From a virus: a DNA stretch of 64,000 nt. The position numbers and the translations under genes were made by a program. The DNA is taken from positions 20,363 through 84,362 of the IMG/VR virus record IMGVR_UViG_3300009514_000013; one strand, 5' to 3'. Within the stretch, counting starts at the first letter, position 1, and each line of letters starts with the position of its first letter. This document shows, one piece after another, positions 16,299-23,742 of this stretch. The notes below the pieces were generated by a model. The model was not told the DNA's origin, searched no databases, and saw nothing but the letters and a program-made list of their open reading frames with translations.

Positions 16299-16586
16299 AT
16301 GAAACTTTTCATTCGAAGCATTCCCGAAAACGTAACATGGAACGAACTATTCGACCTGTGTGATAACGCTAGCAAAATGTCGGCCCTACTCGATGAACAG
16401 AACACTATCCGCAAGCGCGAGGGTCGTTCTACGCTACTTAGGACTGTGGTGCGACATAACCAGGTCGTTCGCCATCTGATGGATGTTGTCGGTCATGAAA
16501 GCTTCCCAGCATTCGCACATGCGAACGACTGCACTCCTGGCGACATGGCATTTGTACGATTTGCGTCACATCCGAAATATCTTTAG
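16299..16586 (+). CDS. Hypothetical protein
   Basis: 95 residues; RBS AGGAG lies upstream of ATG 16299. Mixed alpha/beta, no recognised motif. Its stop overlaps an alternative start of the DUF932 gene, so the two are likely co-expressed. Confidence 0.55.
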   Translation: MKLFIRSIPENVTWNELFDLCDNASKMSALLDEQNTIRKREGRSTLLRTVVRHNQVVRHLMDVVGHESFPAFAHANDCTPGDMAFVRFASHPKYL

Positions 16587-16621
16587 TGAAACCAACACAA
16601 GGAAAAGGAAAGGTAACAACA

Positions 16622-17497
16622 ATGAAACTGAACACAATCGAAGCACTCGACAAGTACAACATCAACTTTGACGTCCGAAAGGTTCCCGTGACTCTCGCAT
16701 CTGGAACACCAGTTCCAAACGTCAACGCAATGGTCCGGACTGACACTCTCCAGCCATTTGAAGGAGTCTCGGTCTCCGATACCTACGAGGTAGTTCAGAC
16801 CCGAGACTTCGCTGACATCATTGAGAGGGTCACTGGTAGATTCCAAGCAGATTTCATCAATGGTGGTTCGTTCAAAGAAGGTCGGGTTGTACATCTCCAA
16901 TGCAAGCTACCTGACACGATTAGAGTCTTGGATACGGATGACGTGATTGAGAAGTATCTGACCTTCGTCAATTCGTTTGACGGCTCATCACGGTTTCTCA
17001 TCCTTCCAACATCGATTCGGATCTTCTGCCAGAACCAGATGCCAGCACTGAACGCTGATGCTCGAGATCGAGGATTGAGGTTCAGTCACACTCGTTCGGT
17101 ACGACAGCGGATTAAGCAAGCTGATGAAGCAATCCTTTCGGCTATGAACGCCTACAGGAAGACTGAGGAGACTATTAACCAGTTGGCATCGACTCAGTTC
17201 ACCGATCAACAGTTCGAACAAGTCAACCGGATGATCTTCGGAGTTAAGGATGATGTAGAAGAGATTCCAACTCGAACGAAGAATGCAATGGACAAAACCC
17301 GAGATCTCTTTGAATCTGGTATTGGGTTGGATCGATGGAGGGGTACAGCGTGGGCTGCTTACAACGCAGCAACAGAGTATAGCGATCACCATCGATCGCT
17401 GAGAGCAACCACTAACAAGTTGGAATCTCAGTTGATGGGTTCTGGACTTCTCTTCAAGCAAAAGGCTCTTGGGGCGATCATGAACGTGGCTGCGTAG
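16622..17497 (+). CDS. DUF932 family protein (phage/plasmid-like)
   Basis: 291 residues from ATG 16622, preceded by GGAAAGG; ATG 16586 is an upstream in-frame start. Family features: SDTYEVVQ.RDFADI near the N-terminus, SFDGSSRF, IRIFCQNQM and the segment TRTKNAMDKTRDLFESG. DUF932 proteins are widespread in phages and plasmids; their molecular role is unknown. Soluble, cytoplasmic. Confidence 0.8.
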   Translation: MKLNTIEALDKYNINFDVRKVPVTLASGTPVPNVNAMVRTDTLQPFEGVSVSDTYEVVQTRDFADIIERVTGRFQADFINGGSFKEGRVVHLQCKLPDTIRVLDTDDVIEKYLTFVNSFDGSSRFLILPTSIRIFCQNQMPALNADARDRGLRFSHTRSVRQRIKQADEAILSAMNAYRKTEETINQLASTQFTDQQFEQVNRMIFGVKDDVEEIPTRTKNAMDKTRDLFESGIGLDRWRGTAWAAYNAATEYSDHHRSLRATTNKLESQLMGSGLLFKQKALGAIMNVAA

Positions 17498-17598
17498 GAA
17501 AGGTAGAATGGGATCATTATTTCGGGCGTATGGCCGGTAGATCTTCAAAAGAGAATGAGATCATGCGTGCTATGGGTACAATTCGTGGTTGGTGATCA

Positions 17599-17877
17599 AT
17601 GACTTGGGACTTCACAGGACTCAAACATGAGTACAGGTGCAATTCATGCGGATATTCAATCTACACTGAACCGGGAAAGAAACCTTCAGTTCTCTGTCCA
17701 GCGTGCAATCCGATCATTCTTCCTGGTCTAATGTTTGGAGACGATGACACTCTCCCAGGCTATCCTGTTGAACCTCCTGATGAAGAGTTGACTGAAGATG
17801 AACAAGCGAAGAAGAAGTTGGACAAGTTCTTTCACGACCCAAAAGATCCGAAGAACAAGTGGTGGCCTGATGAGTAA
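17599..17877 (+). CDS. Zinc-ribbon protein with acidic tail
   Basis: 92 residues. Two CxxC pairs (CNSCG and CPACN, about residues 15 and 35) form a rubredoxin-like ribbon, followed by an acidic helix and KNKWWPDE. Unknown function. Two tiny frames in 17500-17597 are too short to call. Confidence 0.6.
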   Translation: MTWDFTGLKHEYRCNSCGYSIYTEPGKKPSVLCPACNPIILPGLMFGDDDTLPGYPVEPPDEELTEDEQAKKKLDKFFHDPKDPKNKWWPDE

Positions 17878-17878
17878 G

Positions 17879-17937
17879 TCATCAAAAGTGATGGGTTAAG
17901 CGTGTATGAGTACGCATCTCATCAAAAGTGAGGAGAT
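17879..17937. repeat. Two 13-bp direct repeats TCATCAAAAGTGA before a start codon
   Basis: Copies at 17879-17891 and 17919-17931, 40 bases apart. The first forms CATCA-AAAG-TGATG. The second is enclosed by ATCTC...GAGAT, which would pair the GGAG of the following gene's RBS. Possible translational control element. Confidence 0.45.
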
Positions 17938-18516
17938 ATGACTACCTGGTTCACATCAGATCTACATCTTGGTCATAAACGGATGCTGGACTTCAGAAGA
18001 GATCCACTCGACCGACCATTCAACTCTGTTCAAGAGCATGATGAGCACATCATTAGCCTATGGAACTCCAACGTTGACCCAAAGGACAACGTGTACATCC
18101 TGGGTGATCTGTCCTTCCTTCCGAAAGGCGAGCTGCTTGGAGCTCTGTATCGGATGAACGGTAACAAGCATCTGGTGCTCGGCAATCACGACAAGAGGAA
18201 CCTGAACAACGAAGTGAAGAAGAGGTTCTGTTGGGTCAAGGACTACTATGAGCTGAAGTACGAAGGTCAACACATCGTGATGTCTCACTATCCAATGCTG
18301 GTCTGGAACAAGCACTACCGAGGTTCTTGGATGCTTCATGGTCATTCTCATGGGCATCTCAAAGAGGACCCGTTGGCGAAGCGCATGGATGTCGGCCTAG
18401 ATGCAGCGAAAAACCTATTGCCTAGTAAGGAGATGCGACCACTCTCGTTCGAAGAGGTAAAGAAAGTGATGGACAATCGGGGATTCAAGGCGTTGGATCA
18501 TCATGGGGCGCAATGA
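17938..18516 (+). CDS. Calcineurin-like metallophosphoesterase
   Basis: 192 residues with all five motifs: SDLHLGH (7-13), GDLSF, GNHD, SHYP and HGHSH. It matches the small phage/bacterial phosphoesterase class. Substrate unknown; such enzymes may act on nucleotides or phosphodiesters. Complete metal-ligand set. One of three metallophosphoesterases in the window. Confidence 0.88.
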   Translation: MTTWFTSDLHLGHKRMLDFRRDPLDRPFNSVQEHDEHIISLWNSNVDPKDNVYILGDLSFLPKGELLGALYRMNGNKHLVLGNHDKRNLNNEVKKRFCWVKDYYELKYEGQHIVMSHYPMLVWNKHYRGSWMLHGHSHGHLKEDPLAKRMDVGLDAAKNLLPSKEMRPLSFEEVKKVMDNRGFKALDHHGAQ

Positions 18517-18527
18517 AAGGAAGGGCG

Positions 18528-19400
18528 ATGAAACAATTGTATGACTTCTCGAATGATCGGAAGAGCGAATCCTTGATTGAGACAGTCAAGAAAGAATTTG
18601 AAGTGAAGAAACCAATCCTCGACCCACAAAAAGCTGCCGAGTATGCGAATGAGCACGGATTGCCTGTGCCGGGGCGGCGCAAACGACATGGTGGAACATT
18701 AGATGGATCGCCGTTCTTGATTCGGGAAATGAGGAACGGGAAGTTGTCCGACCGCAAATGGGTCAGTTGTAGTTCGTATGGGTATGGACATGCTTTTATG
18801 TTAGTCCCAACCGGAGAAACACGAAAATTGATGGAGCAAGAAGATGAGCCCAAAAACAAAGATACAAATCGCTCACGACATCAAGGAGGCAGCAGAAAGG
18901 CTGAAGAGTGCTTTGGTGAGTCTTCCAGCGAACAGTTTAGCGGTGGAGACCATAGAGGAACTAGTGCTAGCTGTGATTACAGCCAACCTAAAACTGCTCA
19001 AGCGTGCGACCAAACCTCAGCCCACGGAGTCAAGCCAAGAGGAGGATGGCGATGGTTAGAACTTGGTGAGTCATTGTCTGAACATGATCAACGTCGATGG
19101 TCAGCACAGAATCCAAACAAATGGGCTATGAAGAAAAAACTCGACATGTTTGCGGATGAGTCTAGATGGCGCCGTCCCATCTTCGAAGGCAAAACAGATG
19201 TGGAACGCGCTATACTTGGTGAGATTCCAGACAAAAGGCGCCATAGGCCTGAATTAGCGGGTGTAGAGAGATGGTCTTGTCTCCGTCATGACAAGAGAGA
19301 TGAAGACCATTGGCTTGCTTCAAATATCCCAGGAGCACGTTCTGATTTCGATACAGCCGTTGGCTACGATTGTATGTACGGTGAAGAGTTCGAGGAATGA
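18528..19400 (+). CDS. Hypothetical protein, possibly two genes read as one
   Basis: 290 residues from ATG 18528 (ATG 18513 is in frame). Residues 1-105 and 185-290 look like normal protein. The middle (about 110-180) is Ser/Gly/Gln/His-rich and coincides with an overlapping +1 frame at 18844-19059 that looks like a real protein. Either this is a single protein with a disordered linker, or two genes whose separating stop was lost; TTG 19074 would start the second part. No family recognised. Confidence 0.45.
   Translation: MKQLYDFSNDRKSESLIETVKKEFEVKKPILDPQKAAEYANEHGLPVPGRRKRHGGTLDGSPFLIREMRNGKLSDRKWVSCSSYGYGHAFMLVPTGETRKLMEQEDEPKNKDTNRSRHQGGSRKAEECFGESSSEQFSGGDHRGTSASCDYSQPKTAQACDQTSAHGVKPRGGWRWLELGESLSEHDQRRWSAQNPNKWAMKKKLDMFADESRWRRPIFEGKTDVERAILGEIPDKRRHRPELAGVERWSCLRHDKRDEDHWLASNIPGARSDFDTAVGYDCMYGEEFEE
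18844..19059 (+). CDS. Overlapping small helical protein
   Basis: 71 residues in the +1 frame inside the preceding entry. ATG 18844 follows GGAGCAAGAAG. Composition is that of an ordinary helical protein (DIKEAAERLKSALVSLPANS). Its tail is acidic. If both frames are translated this is a dual-coding stretch of 216 bases. Confidence 0.5.
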   Translation: MSPKTKIQIAHDIKEAAERLKSALVSLPANSLAVETIEELVLAVITANLKLLKRATKPQPTESSQEEDGDG

Positions 19401-19501
19401 GAAGTATTGTGAAATTCGAATGGCTTGATGGTGATTGTTTTGGTCCGCGAACGATTATCCTTCGAGCTGGCAGCTCGAGGTCGAGGGTGAATGATGGCTA
19501 A
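19397..19501 (+). CDS. Tiny basic protein
   Basis: 34 residues; ATG 19397 overlaps the upstream TGA. A perfect 7-bp hairpin TCGAGCT-GGC-AGCTCGA lies within it (19462-19478), just before the RHH gene. It may be a leader peptide or chance. Confidence 0.35.
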   Translation: MRSIVKFEWLDGDCFGPRTIILRAGSSRSRVNDG

Positions 19502-19685
19502 AAAGAAAAAGAAAAAGAACCACAAAGGCAAACAGAGCGTCTACCTTCCCGAACCGATTCTCAACGAGATCCGTTCCGAATCAGCAAGACAAGAGCGATC
19601 CATGTCATGGCTCATCCAGAAGTCTTGGGAGCTATCAAGGAAGAAGCTCATGTCACTGCAGGATATAGAGGTCCTGACGAAGTGA
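19494..19685 (+). CDS. Ribbon-helix-helix DNA-binding protein (TIGR04563-like)
   Basis: 63 residues. A Lys-rich tail is followed by KQSVYLPEPILNEIR, ARQERSMSWLIQKSWELSR and KKLMSLQ. The KQS-[VL]-Y-[LF]-P strand, the paired helices and the SMSW motif match the RHH family I associate with myxobacteria. A likely repressor or copy-control protein, and a candidate binder of the GTTAAA-N4-TTTAAC palindromes. RBS GAGGG. The next gene starts inside its stop (GTGA). Confidence 0.75.
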   Translation: MAKKKKKKNHKGKQSVYLPEPILNEIRSESARQERSMSWLIQKSWELSRKKLMSLQDIEVLTK

Positions 19686-19906
19686 TCGGTCGTCTCCTCA
19701 GACTGAATGTCTTCATAGCTGCTATTTGGGTACCTTGGATTGTTGGGAAAGTGGCGATTGAACACACTGGTTTGGATGTGACGAAGTTTCCATTTCCTGT
19801 ACCTCAGACATGGGCTGTTGGCTTCGTATTCGTCGCTGGTACATTCTTAGTTGGATACCTTGTGTTGCGAATTATCGAATGGGTCTGGTACGGGGATATT
19901 CTTTGA
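19682..19906 (+). CDS. Two-span membrane protein
   Basis: 74 residues from GTG 19682 in a GTGA overlap with the RHH gene. Two hydrophobic helices (LNVFIAAIWVPWIVGKVAI and TWAVGFVFVAGTFLVGYLVL). Unknown role; the coupling makes it a likely operon partner of the regulator. Confidence 0.55.
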   Translation: MIGRLLRLNVFIAAIWVPWIVGKVAIEHTGLDVTKFPFPVPQTWAVGFVFVAGTFLVGYLVLRIIEWVWYGDIL

Positions 19907-19952
19907 CACTTTTCTCCTTCACTTTCCCCGATCAATCACTCACCATTTCTGA

Positions 19953-20978
19953 ATGAAGAAAATCCTAGTCCTAGGTGGTGGTCATCAAGGCAAGATCATC
20001 GCAAAAGAACTCGCACCTGATTTCGAAGTAATGGTTGGTGACATTTACGAGACCGTCTTACCAAACGTGGATCCTATATATCTTGATGTTACAGACACTG
20101 AGATGCTCAAGGACGAAGTCCTCGGATACGATCTCGTCATTGGTGCTCTCCCATCGAAGTTCGGATACCAAGCTGTTAGAGCCGTCCTAGAGGTCGGTGT
20201 TCCAATGATAGACCTCTCGTTCTGTCCAGAAGATTTGATGGAGTTAAATGGTCTAGCCAAAAAGAATGGCACCTTCCTCATTTCAGATTGTGGTCTCGCT
20301 CCAGGTCTCTCCAATCTCATTGTTGGCTACGAATTCAGCAAGAGAGAAGTAGAGAACATCAAGATCATGGTTGGTGGAGTGGCCAAAGACATCGATGCAC
20401 CGTATGGGTACAAGGTCAGCTGGTCTGTTGATGACCTCTTAGAGGAATACACTAGACCTGCAAGGATTCGTATTGATGGAGAGAATGTCCAGATCCCAAC
20501 GCTCACCAACTACGAGGTTGTAAACATCCCAGGAGTTGGAATCATGGAAGCGTTCTGCACCGACGGTCTCCGATCACTACTGCGAATTCACGGCCCTAAG
20601 AACCTCGTTGAGAAGACTCTCAGGTGGAGAGGTCATGTTGACCAGATCAAGCCACTGATACGTGATGGAACGTTCGTAGAGACCATCACAAGAGAATGCC
20701 AGAATGGTGAGGATCTCGTGGTGATGAGGATCGAGATGGATGATGATGTCATTCAGACAGTCATCAAGGCATCTGATGGAATCTCCGCTATGTCTCGTGG
20801 AACAGCTCTCACTACAGCGATGACAGCTAGGTTGGTTCTGGAAGATGATGTGTTTGTGAATTCGAAAGGAGTCTACTTCATGGAAGACTTCTTACCAGAA
20901 GAGTCGATGAAGTTGTTAGAGATGTTGGAGACTCGAGCTGGGGTAGCGTTCAATTGGTTCAAGAAAGGAGAAGAGTAA
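19953..20978 (+). CDS. Saccharopine-dehydrogenase-like oxidoreductase
   Basis: 341 residues. N-terminal Rossmann motif ILVLGGGHQGKIIAKEL (residues 4-20), then DLVIGALPSKFG and LISDCGLAPGLSNLIVG, and a C-terminal catalytic-like domain; this is the saccharopine dehydrogenase / lysine-6-dehydrogenase-type superfamily. An uncommon phage auxiliary metabolic gene. It could act on lysine-derived or carboxynorspermidine-type substrates; the substrate cannot be read from sequence. No SD is evident; 46 bases precede it. Confidence 0.85.
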   Translation: MKKILVLGGGHQGKIIAKELAPDFEVMVGDIYETVLPNVDPIYLDVTDTEMLKDEVLGYDLVIGALPSKFGYQAVRAVLEVGVPMIDLSFCPEDLMELNGLAKKNGTFLISDCGLAPGLSNLIVGYEFSKREVENIKIMVGGVAKDIDAPYGYKVSWSVDDLLEEYTRPARIRIDGENVQIPTLTNYEVVNIPGVGIMEAFCTDGLRSLLRIHGPKNLVEKTLRWRGHVDQIKPLIRDGTFVETITRECQNGEDLVVMRIEMDDDVIQTVIKASDGISAMSRGTALTTAMTARLVLEDDVFVNSKGVYFMEDFLPEESMKLLEMLETRAGVAFNWFKKGEE

Positions 20979-21024
20979 TCGCGACAAAACACTGTCACGA
21001 TTCTGTCGCGATTCTGTCACGATT
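20977..21024. repeat. Inverted repeat plus three 11-bp tandem repeats
   Basis: CTGTCACGATT occurs as three abutting copies (20992-21002, 21003-21013 with one change, 21014-21024). AATCGCGACA (20977-20986) is the exact inverse of TGTCGCGATT (21004-21013). Between the oxidoreductase and a membrane-protein gene: possible operator or terminator. Confidence 0.6.
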
Positions 21025-21061
21025 CTAGTCAATCGGCTGGGTTAAGAAAGGAGAGGGGTGA

Positions 21062-21292
21062 GTGAAAAAGGCATGGAATGTTATCGTAAGAAACGTGGTA
21101 GGTGGTCTGGTTGGCTACGGAGCACTCTCAGCATCAAATGACTTCATGGGTATCTTCTTCCCGAAAGTGGAGTCGAGGACTTTCGCTTATGTGGTTGGGG
21201 TTGGTATCGGTTTGGTCTTTTTCGTCATATGTATGAAACCGATCGTGGATTTGGAAGCTAATCAATCCACATCGGATCCAAGTAGAGAGTGA
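21062..21292 (+). CDS. Two-span membrane protein
   Basis: 76 residues from GTG 21062 after AAAGGAGAGGGG. Two hydrophobic stretches (VVGGLVGYGALSASNDFMGIFF and AYVVGVGIGLVFFVICM). Its 3' end overlaps the opposite-strand gene by 35 bases. Function unknown. Confidence 0.55.
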   Translation: MKKAWNVIVRNVVGGLVGYGALSASNDFMGIFFPKVESRTFAYVVGVGIGLVFFVICMKPIVDLEANQSTSDPSRE

Positions 21293-21533
21293 GTTCATCG
21301 ACGTTCAGCTTGCTCACTGGTTTCCCATCTCGAATCTCTTCGTTCTGAAACTTCTCTTGAATGAACTGACGAGCTGCTTCCAAGATCTCGTCACACTTCG
21401 GTGGTTCTTCCCAGATATTCAGGCACTTCTTGCACAGTGGAGTAATCACTTTTGACTTGTCGAGAGTGTAGGTCCCAAGAGAGGTCTGGCATTGCATGCA
21501 TTCGATTTCGATGAGTGGTTGTGTGTGACTCAT
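21258..21533 (-). CDS. Small zinc-finger protein
   Basis: 91 residues, minus strand, from the ATG at 21533 (longer start at 21572 possible). Two C-x2-C pairs (CMQCQ and CKKCL) suggest a treble-clef or ribbon; a helical tail follows. It is the only minus-strand gene in this region and faces the palindrome at 21555-21570, 21 bases upstream. Possibly an autoregulated switch gene. Confidence 0.55.
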   Translation of the reverse strand: MSHTQPLIEIECMQCQTSLGTYTLDKSKVITPLCKKCLNIWEEPPKCDEILEAARQFIQEKFQNEEIRDGKPVSKLNVDELTLYLDPMWID

Positions 21534-21554
21534 GCGGTGAGTATACGCCAGTAC

Positions 21555-21570
21555 GTTAAAGTGCTTTAAC
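21555..21570. promoter_or_regulatory. Palindrome GTTAAAGTGCTTTAAC (site 3)
   Basis: Half-sites are conserved; the centre differs (GTGC). It lies upstream of the minus-strand zinc-finger gene, not against a plus-strand start as at the other four sites. This placement favours an operator role over an RNA-only role. Confidence 0.6.
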
Positions 21571-21643
21571 ACAGGGAATGCCCTCTTCAGATTTCTGTTG
21601 ACCTCTGTTGAACGGGTGGATCATGCTTTCGAGTGTGGGTGAA

Positions 21644-21850
21644 ATGAAGAAATTGAAATCGCTTAGGTACTCGCTTGGCTCCTCGCTTTACTACTCGCTT
21701 TACTCCTCGCTTGAGGACTCGCTTAGGCACTCGCCTAGGTACTCGCCTTGGTCCTCGTTTAGCTCCTCGCTTTACTCCCCGCTTTGGTTCTCGCTTTGGT
21801 CCTCGCTTAGGTTCTCGCTTTGGTCCCAAATGTGTTTAACAAAGGAATAA
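21644..21850 (+). CDS. xxSL-repeat microprotein, member k (expanded array)
   Basis: 68 residues; ATG 21644 after a weak GTGGGTGA. Leader MKKLKSL, then 13 units (RYSL, GSSL, YYSL, YSSL, EDSL, RHSP and so on), then WSQMCLTKE. It stands alone rather than coupled to a preceding plus-strand gene. Confidence 0.55.
   Translation: MKKLKSLRYSLGSSLYYSLYSSLEDSLRHSPRYSPWSSFSSSLYSPLWFSLWSSLRFSLWSQMCLTKE
21665..21820 (+). repeat. 12-bp in-frame tandem repeat, 13 units
   Basis: Thirteen 12-mers with core CTCGCTT; a few carry CTCGCCT, CTCGTTT or CCCGCTT. More diverged than the array at 10669. On the opposite strand it gives an artefactual Lys/Arg/Pro frame. Confidence 0.92.
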
Positions 21851-21854
21851 ACCA

Positions 21855-22199
21855 ATGACAGAAGGAACAGAACTGTTTGAAAGCGTAATCCATCACTTCT
21901 CAGAGCAAGTGAATGAGCTTGCTAAGGAGAAAGGTTGGTGGGAAGAAGATCGCAACGACGGAGAGATGATTGCTCTCATCCATAGCGAATTGTCAGAAGC
22001 TCTTGAAGCTCTCAGGCATGGCAACCCACCAAGTGAGAAGATTCCAGAGTTCAGCCAAGTCGAAGAAGAACTCGCTGATGTTCTCATCCGCATCTTTGAT
22101 TTCGCCTACACCCGTGGATGGAACCTAGGTGAAGCTGTTGTGGCCAAGCATGACTACAACCAGAGTCGGCCATACAAACATGGCGGAAAGAAGTTCTAG
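21855..22199 (+). CDS. MazG-like nucleotide pyrophosphohydrolase
   Basis: 114 residues. MazG-fold signature: IHSELSEALEALRHG (helix with E-x2-E), EEELADVLIRIFDFA (E-x2-E/D metal site) and a C-terminal HDYNQSRPYKHGGKKF. Such enzymes hydrolyse dNTPs/NTPs to monophosphates. It clusters with an HD phosphohydrolase and a DUF5664 protein within 1.9 kb, suggesting a nucleotide-pool module. Confidence 0.85.
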   Translation: MTEGTELFESVIHHFSEQVNELAKEKGWWEEDRNDGEMIALIHSELSEALEALRHGNPPSEKIPEFSQVEEELADVLIRIFDFAYTRGWNLGEAVVAKHDYNQSRPYKHGGKKF

Positions 22200-22358
22200 A
22201 TGAAACTGGTAAAGATTTCGACTCAAGGTTGGTCGGTGAAAACGGAACTACCGGTAAAGATCCGATCTCTAGCTTCTTTTCTAAGACATTCGATAGCGTG
22301 GTCATTTGGATTCAACGAAGAAGATGAGTTAGTCGAAAGAGGTAGGATCAGTGAGTGA
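22200..22358 (+). CDS. xxSL-repeat microprotein, member l
   Basis: 52 residues; ATG 22200 follows the MazG stop directly. Weakly periodic: KTEL-PVKI, then SFL-RHSI-AWSF-GFNE-EDEL. The leader MKLVKISTQ resembles other members. One of the more diverged copies. Overlaps the next GTG start. Confidence 0.45.
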   Translation: MKLVKISTQGWSVKTELPVKIRSLASFLRHSIAWSFGFNEEDELVERGRISE

Positions 22359-22554
22359 AACAACAACGGTGTTTGAAGTCGAATGCATAGCTGAGACTGA
22401 GAAAGCAATCCTAGTCACTGACAATGCAGGTTTTGAAGAATGGATTCCAAAGAGCCAGATTCATGATGATTCTGAAGTGTACAAAGAAGGCACCTCAGGA
22501 GATCTCGTGGTCAAGACTTGGATGGCGAAGAAACTCGGATTGGATACGGAATGA
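22351..22554 (+). CDS. Small conserved phage protein
   Basis: 67 residues from GTG 22351. The pattern VECIAETEKAILV, EEWIPKSQIHDDSEV and LVVKTWMAKKLGL is familiar from many phage and plasmid hypothetical proteins. Beta-rich, function unknown. Confidence 0.6.
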   Translation: MSETTTVFEVECIAETEKAILVTDNAGFEEWIPKSQIHDDSEVYKEGTSGDLVVKTWMAKKLGLDTE

Positions 22555-22760
22555 GAATGATCGAGTTCAGTCCGAATCGCATGTACTCTGCGCCAAAAGC
22601 TTCTCTTCGATACAGGTTACAAACCGAAGTTATAAACTTCTTTTGGCCTTACTCGCCTTTAGAGTTTGAACCTATTCAACTTGGGCTGATCTCTTCTCTA
22701 ACTTCAATTACACATTGCGTAAGACAAGAGCTTGAAGTAAGGAGCACCCATGACAAGTGA
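22551..22760 (+). CDS. xxSL-repeat microprotein, member m
   Basis: 69 residues; ATG 22551 lies in an ATGA overlap. Units: ASL-RYRL-QTEV-INFF, then YSPL, ISSL and TSIT, ending CVRQELE. Diverged. Its 3' end overlaps the HD gene start, which uses AAGGAG inside this frame. Confidence 0.5.
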   Translation: MRMIEFSPNRMYSAPKASLRYRLQTEVINFFWPYSPLEFEPIQLGLISSLTSITHCVRQELEVRSTHDK

Positions 22761-23283
22761 CAGAAGTTGGTTCCAGACCTACACTGCAAAAGTATTCAGG
22801 CCCAAGGAACCCGAATCAGAACTTGTGTGTATCGAAGACATCGCCCATCACCTATCGAATATTTGCCGCTACAACGGAGCATGCCGATCGTTCTACTCAG
22901 TAGCTCAGCACTCAGTTCTCGTCTCAAGGATTGTTCCGAGAGAAGATGCACTTTGGGGATTGCTTCATGATGCAGGTGAAGCTTACATAGGTGACATGGT
23001 CCGGCCTCTGAAGATCCACATGCTGGAGTTCCAGAAAGTAGAAGAAGGAGTCATGAAAGCTGTGTGTGAACGCTTTGGACTCAATCCAAAGCAACCTGCA
23101 TCGGTGACCAAAGCTGACATGACTATCCTTGCAACAGAAAAGAGAGATCTCTGTAGAGAAGCTCCGATTCCATGGGGTATTGAGCACATCGCTCCAATCA
23201 CAACAACGATCAGTCCATGGCCACCGCAGAAAGCAAAAGAGATCTTTTTAGAAGAGTTCCGGAATCTATTTGAGGGAGAGTGA
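22750..23283 (+). CDS. HD-domain phosphohydrolase (YfbR/DatZ-like)
   Basis: 177 residues. Metal site H (SVAQHSV), HD (LLHDAGEAYIGD) and a downstream Asp (KADMTILATEKRDL); N-terminal IEDIAHHLSNICRYNG is typical of the 5'-deoxynucleotidase-like group. The size and type also resemble DatZ, the dATP hydrolase of phages with 2-aminoadenine DNA. Whether it is DatZ cannot be decided here; no PurZ gene is in the window. Confidence 0.85.
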   Translation: MTSDRSWFQTYTAKVFRPKEPESELVCIEDIAHHLSNICRYNGACRSFYSVAQHSVLVSRIVPREDALWGLLHDAGEAYIGDMVRPLKIHMLEFQKVEEGVMKAVCERFGLNPKQPASVTKADMTILATEKRDLCREAPIPWGIEHIAPITTTISPWPPQKAKEIFLEEFRNLFEGE

Positions 23284-23708
23284 TGACATTGGTAATGGGA
23301 AGTCGAACAACACCTGGTCTGCTTGAAGAAGTGAAAGAGAAGAAGTCTGAACGGAAGTGGGAGAAGCCATCCGGCGAACAAGCTGTTCAGTATGATGAGG
23401 GAAAACTTCGGTATGATCTGATTTCTCGATTTGCTCTCCGTGAAGTTGTCAGAGGAGCTACGTTTGGAGCAAACAGCAAGTATGACGACTGGAATTTCCT
23501 TAAAGGAAAAGGGTTGTCAGTCTCAGCTCAGTTGGCTTCTATCGAACGCCATTTCAACAAAATCATGATGGGAAATGACATCGATGAAGAGTCTAAGGTT
23601 CACCATCTTGGGCTGATTGCGCTGCGGGCGATGATGGCTTACGAGACTCTGATGTTTCACCCAGAACAAGATGATCGCTTCTACAAGAACAACAAGCCGA
23701 AGAAATGA
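23283..23708 (+). CDS. DUF5664-like dATP/dGTP diphosphohydrolase-type protein
   Basis: 141 residues; ATG 23283 overlaps the HD gene's TGA. Core features: QYDEGKLRYDLISRFAL, GATFGANSKYDDWNF and IERHFNKIMMGNDIDEESKVHHLGL, matching the phage DUF5664 / dGTP-diphosphohydrolase-N pattern, an all-alpha MazG relative. It is likely to act with the neighbouring HD and MazG enzymes on dNTPs. Confidence 0.75.
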   Translation: MTLVMGSRTTPGLLEEVKEKKSERKWEKPSGEQAVQYDEGKLRYDLISRFALREVVRGATFGANSKYDDWNFLKGKGLSVSAQLASIERHFNKIMMGNDIDEESKVHHLGLIALRAMMAYETLMFHPEQDDRFYKNNKPKK

Positions 23709-23742
23709 ACGCCATCCAACAACTGCTCTTTAGTCAAGTAGA

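Noticed and set aside
16988-17548. 186-codon minus-strand frame
   Set aside because: Antisense to the DUF932 gene with shadow composition.
21587-21829. Minus-strand Lys/Arg/Pro repeat protein
   Set aside because: It is the antisense reading of the 12-bp array of member k; no RBS and no partner.
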